From positions 1 to 14,139 of the forward strand of contig JBFHGJ010000135.1 of assembly GCA_041583135.1 (NCBI GenBank): DNA of 14,139 bases, read 5' to 3'. The translations under genes and the position numbers were made by a program. Positions 6,089 to 12,414 of this stretch are shown here, piece by piece (within the stretch, counting starts at the first letter, position 1; each line of letters opens with the position of its first letter). Below the pieces are notes generated by a model. It ran no database searches. It had not been told where the DNA came from and saw only the letters and a program-made list of their open reading frames with translations. Source of the DNA: JABSOG01 sp041583135. GTDB lineage: Bacteria; Pseudomonadota; Gammaproteobacteria; Enterobacterales; Alteromonadaceae.

Positions 6089-6682
6089 ATGAGCAACGCG
6101 CCTGTAAATAAGGGTCGCCGCCGCTTCCTCACGGCCGCAACTTCGGTTGTTGGTGCAGCGGGAGTTGTTGGTGCCGCCGTTCCTTTTATCGCGTCATGGA
6201 ATCCAAGTGCTAAAGCCAAATCTGCCGGTGCGCCGGTTGAAGTGGATATCAGCAAATTGGAACCAGGACAGATGATCCGAGTGAAATGGCGAGGTAAACC
6301 GGTTTGGGTTATCTCACGCACCCCTAAAATGTTGGCCGAGTTAGATGGCTTGGCAGATAAACTGCGTGACCCTAATTCAGAAGAAGAACAACAGCCTGGA
6401 TTCGCTAAAAATATCCATCGTTCTAGAAAGAAAGAAGTTTTTGTCGCCGTGGGTATCTGTACTCACCTTGGTTGTTCTCCTCTGTTCTTGCCTACCACTT
6501 TCTCTGACAACATGGAAGGCGTCGATTCTGGCTTCTTCTGTCCTTGTCACGGTTCTGTTTTCGACATGGCTGGACGTGTATTCCAAGGTGTGCCTGCACC
6601 TAAAAACTTGCAGATCCCGCCATACCGGTTTGTCAATGACACCACTGTGATAGTCGGTGAACTTGAAGAAGGGGAAGCGTAA
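6089..6682 (+). CDS. petA: Rieske iron-sulfur subunit of cytochrome bc1
   Basis: 197 residues from the ATG at 6089. This start is chosen because GGAG lies eight bases upstream; the in-frame ATG six bases earlier would leave only two bases after GGAG. A twin-arginine signal (GRRRFL at 9-14) is followed by a hydrophobic anchor (about 15-37), which stays as the membrane helix in this family. The 2Fe-2S ligands are in CTHLGC (Cys124, His126) and CPCH (Cys151, His154), with Cys129 and Cys153 forming the usual disulfide. The protein takes one electron from ubiquinol at the Qo site and passes it to cytochrome c1 on the periplasmic side. Its stop codon overlaps the petB start as TAATG, implying translational coupling. 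Confidence 0.97.
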   Translation: MSNAPVNKGRRRFLTAATSVVGAAGVVGAAVPFIASWNPSAKAKSAGAPVEVDISKLEPGQMIRVKWRGKPVWVISRTPKMLAELDGLADKLRDPNSEEEQQPGFAKNIHRSRKKEVFVAVGICTHLGCSPLFLPTTFSDNMEGVDSGFFCPCHGSVFDMAGRVFQGVPAPKNLQIPPYRFVNDTTVIVGELEEGEA

Positions 6683-7941
6683 TGCAAAACTTAATCAACT
6701 GGATCGACGCTAGAATTCCAATGTCCCGCGTTTGGAATATGCATCTGGCTCAATATCCGGCACCTAAGAACTTTAACTTCTGGTACTTCTTTGGTTTCAT
6801 CGCCACTGTAGTGCTGGTTAATCAGATTGTCACCGGTGTTTGGTTGACAATGAGCTACAACCCATCAGCCGAAGGCGCCTTTGCTTCTGTTGAGTACATC
6901 ATGCGCGATGTCGAGTACGGCTACATTTTGCGCTACATGCATTCAACCGGCGCGTCTGCGTTCTTCTTCGTCGTTTACATGCACATGTTCCGCGGCATGA
7001 TTTACGGCTCTTATCAAAAACCACGCGAATTGTTGTGGTTGTTCGGTATGTTTATCTACTTGGCCTTGATGGCTGAAGCCTTTATGGGTTACTTATTGCC
7101 TTGGGGTCAGATGTCATTCTGGGGTGCTCAGGTGATCATTTCATTGTTCGGTGCGATCCCGGTCATTGGTGATGACATTACCCTGTGGATCCGTGGCGAC
7201 TATGTTATCTCTGGCATTACGCTAAACCGCTTCTTTGCCTTGCACGTAATTGCATTGCCTTTGGTTTTGGTTATTTTGGTGTTCTTACACATCGTTGCTT
7301 TGCACGAGGTTGGTTCAAACAACCCTGAAGGGATCGACACCAAGAAGAAAAAAGGCAGCATTGCTGAAGAAGACAAGCCTAAGTTCAAGTTCCACGAATA
7401 CTACACCAGCAAAAAAGACATCGTCGATTCGATTCCGTTTTTCCCATACGTTGTGCTTAAAGATCTGGTCGCGTTCACTATCTTTATGATGGCATTTGCC
7501 TACATTATGTTCTTTATGCCTGAAGGTGGTGGTATGTTCTTAGAGCCGCCTAACTTTGAACCGGCCAATCCGCTGAAAACCCCAGCGCATATCGCTCCAG
7601 TTTGGTATTTCACACCGTTTTATGCCATTTTGCGTGCGGTGCCTGACAAGCTTGGTGGTACGATTTTGATGTTCGCTGCTATCATCCTGCTGGCCTTGTT
7701 GCCTTGGATTGACCGCGGTAAGGTTCGCTCTTGGCGCTATCGTTGTCAGGCGCACAAATTGAACTTGATTATGTTTGCCGTATCATTTGTCGTTTTGGGT
7801 AAACTTGGTCTTGGTGTTGCTGATGACTTGAACAAGCTGTTGTCGCGAATCTTCACCTTCTTGTACTTCTTGTTCTTCGGCTTGTTGTGGCTCTACAGCG
7901 GCAATGAGAAAACCAAACCAGTACCGGAGAGGATCAAATAA
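6682..7941 (+). CDS. petB: Cytochrome b subunit of cytochrome bc1
   Basis: 419 residues with eight or so transmembrane segments; it carries hemes bL and bH and both quinone sites. Candidate heme ligands are His87 and His101 on helix B and His188 and His203 on helix D, in MHSTGAS, YMHMF, ALHVI and LHIVALH. The helix D spacing is 15 residues, one more than in mitochondrial cytochrome b. The Qo motif is PVWY (306-309) where mitochondria have PEWY; PVWY is a known proteobacterial variant. GSNNP follows helix D, then a charged loop KKKKGSIAEEDKPK (221-234). It oxidises ubiquinol at Qo and reduces quinone at Qi. It overlaps petA by one base and petC begins two bases after its stop. Confidence 0.98.
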   Translation: MQNLINWIDARIPMSRVWNMHLAQYPAPKNFNFWYFFGFIATVVLVNQIVTGVWLTMSYNPSAEGAFASVEYIMRDVEYGYILRYMHSTGASAFFFVVYMHMFRGMIYGSYQKPRELLWLFGMFIYLALMAEAFMGYLLPWGQMSFWGAQVIISLFGAIPVIGDDITLWIRGDYVISGITLNRFFALHVIALPLVLVILVFLHIVALHEVGSNNPEGIDTKKKKGSIAEEDKPKFKFHEYYTSKKDIVDSIPFFPYVVLKDLVAFTIFMMAFAYIMFFMPEGGGMFLEPPNFEPANPLKTPAHIAPVWYFTPFYAILRAVPDKLGGTILMFAAIILLALLPWIDRGKVRSWRYRCQAHKLNLIMFAVSFVVLGKLGLGVADDLNKLLSRIFTFLYFLFFGLLWLYSGNEKTKPVPERIK

Positions 7942-7942
7942 C

Positions 7943-8689
7943 ATGAAAAAGTTTCTGATTGCTATTTTGGCGCTGTTGCCGACGTTGACGCTGGCAGCTG
8001 GTAAAGAACCTCATCTATTGAGCGCCAACATCGATTTGCGTGACCAAGAAGCTTTGGTCAAAGGTGCCCAGCTCTATGTCAACTACTGCATGGGTTGTCA
8101 CTCGATGAAGTACCAGCGCTATGAGCGCACCTTCAACGACTTGGGTATTCCACTGGATTTGGGTCTTAAGCATTTGATGCCTGAAGACAAAAAAGTGGGT
8201 CAGCTGATGACCAACGCCATGGATGTTGAAGATGGTGCCAGATGGTTTGGTGCCGCGCCTCCTGATTTGACGTTGATGTCTCGTCTTAAAGGTGCCGGCC
8301 ACAAAGGGCCTGATTACATCTATACTTACTTAAAGTCATTCTATGTTGATGAGAGCCGTCCGTTTGGCGTTAACAATACCGTCTTCCCTGAAGTTGGTAT
8401 GCCTCATGCGCTGATCGAACTGCAAGGTGTGCCACGTATGACCACCGAGCAACGCATGGTCGATGGTGAAATGAAGGACGTCGAAGTTGGCATTAAAGCC
8501 ACCGGCGGCAAACTTTCAGCAGCCGAGTATGACGAAGCCGTACGTAACCTAGTGACTTTCATGGCTTATGTTGGCGAACCTTCTAAGCTTGAAGGCGAAG
8601 CTATCGGTAAGAAAGTATTATGGTTCTTGTTGGTACTGTTGGTGTTGGTATTCTTACTGAAGAAAGAATATTGGCGCGACGTACATTAA
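7943..8689 (+). CDS. petC: Cytochrome c1 subunit of cytochrome bc1
   Basis: 248 residues from ATG 7943. GGAGAGGA lies nine bases upstream, whereas the longer frame starting at 7904 begins inside petB with no ribosome site. A Sec signal (MKKFLIAILALL to about residue 19) exports it. CMGCH (49-53) binds heme c covalently, and Met143 in VGMPHA is the likely sixth ligand. A C-terminal helix (about 214-239) anchors it, ending KKEYWRDVH. It receives electrons from the Rieske centre and hands them to soluble or membrane cytochrome c. Third gene of petABC, followed by a hairpin and a terminator. Confidence 0.97.
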   Translation: MKKFLIAILALLPTLTLAAGKEPHLLSANIDLRDQEALVKGAQLYVNYCMGCHSMKYQRYERTFNDLGIPLDLGLKHLMPEDKKVGQLMTNAMDVEDGARWFGAAPPDLTLMSRLKGAGHKGPDYIYTYLKSFYVDESRPFGVNNTVFPEVGMPHALIELQGVPRMTTEQRMVDGEMKDVEVGIKATGGKLSAAEYDEAVRNLVTFMAYVGEPSKLEGEAIGKKVLWFLLVLLVLVFLLKKEYWRDVH

Positions 8690-8696
8690 GACTTGA

Positions 8697-8719
8697 ATAT
8701 ATGGCAATTGGCCATATAT
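8697..8719. other. 9-bp inverted repeat after petC
   Basis: atatatggc (8697-8705) pairs perfectly with gccatatat (8711-8719) across aattg. It is followed by aaccattatg rather than a T-run, so it is not a terminator itself. It lies seven bases after the petC stop and may stabilise the petABC mRNA end. Its right arm shares atatataaacc with the palindrome upstream of petA. Confidence 0.45.
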
Positions 8720-8733
8720 AAACCATTATGATT

Positions 8734-8755
8734 GGGCGCTAAGTTAGCGCCCTTT
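8734..8755 (+). terminator. Terminator between petC and sspA
   Basis: gggcgcta (8734-8741) and tagcgccc (8745-8752) form a perfect 8-bp GC-rich stem with a 3-base loop, followed by TTT. The T-run is short, so some read-through into sspA is possible. Confidence 0.7.
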
Positions 8756-8792
8756 GCTGTATTTAAGATTTCTAAATATGTTGGAGGCAACA

Positions 8793-9425
8793 ATGGCATT
8801 AGCTGCCAATAAACGCCCATTGATGACCCTGTTCTCAGGTTCGTTGGATTTAGCCAGCCATCAGGTACGTATTGTACTGGCCGAAAAAGGTGTTGGCGTA
8901 GACATTCATCAGGTTGACTTGAACAACTTGCCTGAGGCGTTGTTTGAAGTAAATCCTTATGGCACGGTTCCTAGCTTGATTGACCGTGAGCTTGGCTTGT
9001 ATCAGGCTGAAATTATTATGGAATACCTCGACGAGCGTTTTCCACATCCACCTTTGATGCCGGTTTACCCGGTTGCTCGTGGCCGTAGTCGTTTGATGAT
9101 GTATCGCATTAAAAATGACTGGTATAAGTTGGCTGAGCAAATCGAGCGCAATGAAGGTGATATCAACACTGCACGCCAAGAATTGCGTGAAGGACTACTG
9201 AGTGTTGCGCCAATCTTCTCTGAAGCCCCTTACTTCATGAATGAAGAGTTCAGCCTCATCGATTGCTATATGGCGCCTTTATTGTGGCGTTTGCCGATGT
9301 ACGGCATTGAGCTTGAAGGCCCTGGTAGCAAAGAACTCAAAACTTACATGATCCGTCTGTTTGAACGTGAATCGTTCCAAGCGTCTTTGACCGATCCTGA
9401 GCGTGATATTCGCGCAAGCTACTAA
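8793..9425 (+). CDS. sspA: Stringent starvation protein A (GST-fold RNA polymerase-associated factor)
   Basis: 210 residues from ATG 8793, chosen because GGAGG sits five bases upstream; the longer frame from 8754 adds 13 residues not seen in the family and starts within the terminator region. The protein has an N-terminal thioredoxin-like domain and a C-terminal helical GST domain. Conserved stretches include MTLFSG, SHQVRIVLAEKGV, the MEYLDERFPHPPLMPVYPVA block around 71-90, and the DCYMAPLLWRLP block. The PHP residues form the surface pocket needed for activity in E. coli SspA. It binds RNA polymerase and changes promoter use during starvation and acid stress. The GST catalytic residue is not expected to function in this family. 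sspB follows after 82 bases. Confidence 0.96.
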   Translation: MALAANKRPLMTLFSGSLDLASHQVRIVLAEKGVGVDIHQVDLNNLPEALFEVNPYGTVPSLIDRELGLYQAEIIMEYLDERFPHPPLMPVYPVARGRSRLMMYRIKNDWYKLAEQIERNEGDINTARQELREGLLSVAPIFSEAPYFMNEEFSLIDCYMAPLLWRLPMYGIELEGPGSKELKTYMIRLFERESFQASLTDPERDIRASY

Positions 9426-9431
9426 GATTGT

Positions 9432-9464
9432 GATGGACTCGGGGTGTGTCTTCACCCCGCCATC
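9432..9464 (+). other. Strong hairpin between sspA and sspB
   Basis: gatgg (9432-9436) pairs with ccatc (9460-9464), and cggggtg (9440-9446) pairs with caccccg (9453-9459) over a 6-base loop; three unpaired bases lie on the left side. No T-tract follows, so a stabilising or processing structure that lets transcription continue to sspB is more likely than termination. Confidence 0.5.
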
Positions 9465-9507
9465 GGTATACATCACCGCCAATCAAGAACTAACCTAGGT
9501 AACCGCT

Positions 9508-9963
9508 ATGACTCCCATCACTCCCTATTTGCTTCGTGCCTACCACGAATGGATACTAGACAACAACTGTACGCCATATATCGTTGTGGATAGTTTTCAA
9601 AAAGATGTGCAGGTACCAGCGGGCTTTGTCCAACCTGACGGGCAAATTACGCTCAATATCAGCCCACAGGCCACAGGAAATCTCTGTTTGGGTGAGCAGG
9701 CAATAGAGTTTAATGCGCGCTTTTCCGGTCAAGTGCACCATTTGTATGTGCCTTGCTCTGCCGTGTTGGCTATTTTTGCCAAAGAGACTGGGCAGGGGAC
9801 GGCATTTTCGGTTGCACCTGCGACGCCAGAGCAAGATGAGTCTGATGAACCAAATGCAGCGCCTGAGGCGAGCGACGAAAGCTTAAGCGCCGAAAGTAAA
9901 GAACAAGCACCAGAAACGCAAAAAGAGAAAAAACGCGGATCTCACTTAACAGTGGTAAAATAG
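9508..9963 (+). CDS. sspB: SspB, ClpXP adaptor for ssrA-tagged proteins
   Basis: 151 residues. The N-terminal 105 or so form the substrate-binding SspB fold, opening MTPITPYLLRAYHEWILDN and containing GQITLNISP and the QVHHLYVPCSAVLAIFAKE block. A flexible acidic linker (about 106-140, rich in E, D, A and S) leads to a basic C-terminus ending HLTVVK, the ClpX-docking XB motif (LRVVK in E. coli). SspB dimers hold ssrA-tagged peptides from stalled ribosomes and deliver them to ClpXP. AGGT lies about eight bases before the ATG. It is the partner of sspA in a conserved gene pair. Confidence 0.95.
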   Translation: MTPITPYLLRAYHEWILDNNCTPYIVVDSFQKDVQVPAGFVQPDGQITLNISPQATGNLCLGEQAIEFNARFSGQVHHLYVPCSAVLAIFAKETGQGTAFSVAPATPEQDESDEPNAAPEASDESLSAESKEQAPETQKEKKRGSHLTVVK

Positions 9964-10473
9964 CATTTTTATCCTGTGACTGCGCACTGGGCGAATTTCG
10001 CTTATTTATGTAAGACATCAGCCTGTCTCTCATTATGGGGCGTTCACCTAAATAGAACAAGCCCCTTGGCTTTTATGATTTTTCTTACCCGCTTTTCAAC
10101 ATCGTATTAAATGTGGCTTATTCAAAGTCATTTTCAGTGCGAGTAAACCTTAAGAAAATGTTTCATTACGTCCCCTTTTAAAATCCTTTGAAAAACAATT
10201 AACTATCGTTTATTGCTACAAATGTCTCAAAAGAAGTAGGTAAATTGGCTGTGATCACGAGCGGCTTCAACACTCAATTGAGCGCTGTGAGTGATGTTAT
10301 ATGGCAATATTTATCCATGTGATCTGTGGATTTTGAATTGTCTTCTTCGGCTTAAAAATGTGAATAGACCTATGTTTTGTAAGGGTTTAGCTTCACGAAC
10401 TTAGACATTCATGCGCTTTAAAATTTGCGCTATCGATACTACACTTTTGCTATTGGTTAGTTTTTGAGCAGTA
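9964..10473. other. 510-base gene-free region between sspB and the PAS kinase
   Basis: No frame here has a ribosome site or recognisable family. A weak terminator-like element lies at 10059-10074 (aagcc, cctt, ggctt, then T's). A 10-bp palindrome ctcaattgag lies within an inverted repeat cactca/tgagtg (10271-10293). The rest is AT-rich and looks like an ordinary promoter-containing gap. The kinase promoter must be in its right half, but no box pair is convincing. A small RNA cannot be excluded. Confidence 0.6.
10059..10074 (+). terminator. Weak terminator candidate after sspB
   Basis: A 5-bp stem aagcc/ggctt with loop cctt runs into TTTT, about 95 bases after the sspB stop. The short stem makes efficiency doubtful. 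Confidence 0.35.
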
Positions 10474-12414
10474 ATGGAACCTATGGCATCGGATGTAACA
10501 ACCTCAGAGTTACACTATCTTGAAGAAGAATTTTCTAGACGCCTGTTGCGAGATGCGTCTATTTTCGACTTTTTGCGAAAAGGGGCGCTCGATGGCATGT
10601 GGTATCGAGATCTTGAATCGCCCGATCATTTATGGATTGACGATAAATTCTGGGCGACTTTAGGTTATAACAGTGCGACAAAAGCCCACTTAAGCTGCGA
10701 ATGGGAAGCACTGATTGACCCTGAGGATCTACAGGTATTGATGGATAATTTTAACCGACACATTGCCGAACCCACGGCCACTATTGATCAAGTTGTGCGT
10801 TATCGTCATCGCAATGGCAGTATCAAATGGATGCGCTGTCGCGCGGTTGCATTGGTCGATGAACGGGGTAATCCTACACGTATGCTCTGTGTTCATAGTG
10901 ACGTGACAGCGCTTAAGCTGACCGAGCAGCATTTAATGGAGCAAAGCCGCAACCTTCAGGGATTGAGCAAGTTGGCGCTGGATGCTGCGCCCAATGCGAT
11001 GTTGATGGTTGATGAAAAAGGTTCCATCTTATTGTCTAACCAAGCAGCAGTGAAACTGTTTGGCTACAGCCGTGAAGAATTGAGTGCAAACACGGTTGAT
11101 TTGCTGGTCCCTAAGCATATCAAGGCCAGTCACCCGAATATGTTGAGTTCATTCTTTCGCGCGCCGGAAAGTCGTGCGATGGGCAGTGGCAGGGTGCTCT
11201 ATGGCCAACACAAAAATAATTCGATGATCCCTTTAGAGATTGGTCTAAACCCCATCACCAACCAAGAGCAGAAATTGGTGATCGCTTCGATTGTTGACAT
11301 TTCAGAGCGCCGCAAGCTGGAACAGCGTTTTGAAATGGCCATAGAAGCAGCCCCCAACGCAATGTTTATGGTGGATGATGAGGGCGAGATCTTATTACTC
11401 AATAAAGCCACTGAGCAGATGTTCGGTTATCGACGGGAAGAATTGACCGGGCAAAATGTGAACGTTTTATTGCCGGAGAGCCTGAAACAAAGACATCCGC
11501 AGCTTCTGGCGTCATTTATCACAGCGCCAAAAAAGCGTGCCATGGGGGCTGGTAGAGATTTACTGGGCGTGCGAAAAGATGGCACCGAACTCCCCCTTGA
11601 AATCGCTCTAAATCCGATCACCGAAGACGGTAAAACCTTGGTCATGGTTGCTGTTATTGATATTTCCGTACGTAAAGAACACGAACGTAAAATTGCTAAG
11701 TACACCCTAGAGCTTGAACGCAGCAACAAAGAGCTGGACAGCTTTGCTTATGTTGCTTCCCATGACATTAAGGCGCCTTTAAGAGGCATAGCCAAGCTTG
11801 GACAGTGGATATACCAAGATCTTGAGTGCAAGCTCGATAGGCAAACCGAAAAGTATTTTGACTTGCTGTTCAATCGCATCAATCGATTGGAAAACCTACT
11901 TGATGACTTGTTGTCTTATTCAAGGCTGAGACACAACACCAACGAGGCGCTGGAACCGGTCGATGTTGGCGAGCTATGTGCGGAGCTGTTTGCGCTATGT
12001 GAAGCGCCACAACAGTTTAAATTGATATGTGAGGCGAATTTGCCGCGTTTTAGCACGCTAAGAACGCCTTTTAATATTGTTCTGAGAAACCTGATTGGCA
12101 ACGCCATCAAGCATCGCGCCAGCGAAAGCGGTCGAATAACGGTGAGTGCACAGGAAAAAGGCGACTTTTATGCCTTTTCCGTCTGTGATGATGGCGAGCC
12201 TATCGCAGAGAAATACCATCAAAGTATATTTGAAATTTTTCAAACTCTAAAACCAAGGGATGAGGTTGAAGGGAGCGGTATTGGTTTGACTGTGGTAAGA
12301 AAGACATTGAATCAATTCCACTGTCAAATCGAGTTAAAAAGTGGTGAGACAACTGGCAACTGTTTCACCTTTACTTGGCCCAATGAGGTCAAATTTAAGG
12401 AGTTGCTCAAATGA
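10474..12414 (+). CDS. Soluble triple-PAS sensor histidine kinase
   Basis: 646 residues with no transmembrane segment or signal, so cytosolic. PAS1 is about 27-149. PAS2 (about 168-276) and PAS3 (about 289-398) are tandem duplicates offset by 121 residues and roughly half identical, both containing AAPNAM, FGY, REEL, RAMG and LNPIT. The HisKA H-box is ASHDIKAPLRG with His430 as phosphoacceptor. The HATPase domain has an N-box NLIGNAIKH (Asn543), a G1 box DDGEP (572-576) where DxGxG is usual, the FEIFQTLKPRDEVEG block, and a G2 box GSGIGL. It probably autophosphorylates on a cytosolic signal and passes phosphate to the downstream receiver, whose ATG overlaps this gene's stop as ATGA. The start has only a weak GAG; an ATG three codons later (10483) is possible. 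The signal and any PAS cofactor are unknown. Confidence 0.88.
   Translation: MEPMASDVTTSELHYLEEEFSRRLLRDASIFDFLRKGALDGMWYRDLESPDHLWIDDKFWATLGYNSATKAHLSCEWEALIDPEDLQVLMDNFNRHIAEPTATIDQVVRYRHRNGSIKWMRCRAVALVDERGNPTRMLCVHSDVTALKLTEQHLMEQSRNLQGLSKLALDAAPNAMLMVDEKGSILLSNQAAVKLFGYSREELSANTVDLLVPKHIKASHPNMLSSFFRAPESRAMGSGRVLYGQHKNNSMIPLEIGLNPITNQEQKLVIASIVDISERRKLEQRFEMAIEAAPNAMFMVDDEGEILLLNKATEQMFGYRREELTGQNVNVLLPESLKQRHPQLLASFITAPKKRAMGAGRDLLGVRKDGTELPLEIALNPITEDGKTLVMVAVIDISVRKEHERKIAKYTLELERSNKELDSFAYVASHDIKAPLRGIAKLGQWIYQDLECKLDRQTEKYFDLLFNRINRLENLLDDLLSYSRLRHNTNEALEPVDVGELCAELFALCEAPQQFKLICEANLPRFSTLRTPFNIVLRNLIGNAIKHRASESGRITVSAQEKGDFYAFSVCDDGEPIAEKYHQSIFEIFQTLKPRDEVEGSGIGLTVVRKTLNQFHCQIELKSGETTGNCFTFTWPNEVKFKELLK

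Noticed and set aside
7904..7942. Longer petC start inside petB
   Set aside because: It would put 13 charged residues ahead of a normal signal peptide; GGAGAGGA serves the ATG at 7943.
8754..8779. Sigma-70 promoter for sspA (TTGCTG and TAAATA)
   Set aside because: The spacer is only 13-14 bases.
8754..8792. Longer sspA start
   Set aside because: It begins in the tail of the terminator with no ribosome site, while GGAGG precedes the ATG at 8793.
10250..10330. CRP-binding sites (TGTGA half-sites)
   Set aside because: Three TGTGA halves occur, but none has an acceptable TCACA partner at the right spacing.
10411..10440. FliA (sigma-28) promoter ahead of the PAS kinase
   Set aside because: TAAAATTT and CGATA boxes are present but only about seven bases apart where eleven are needed.
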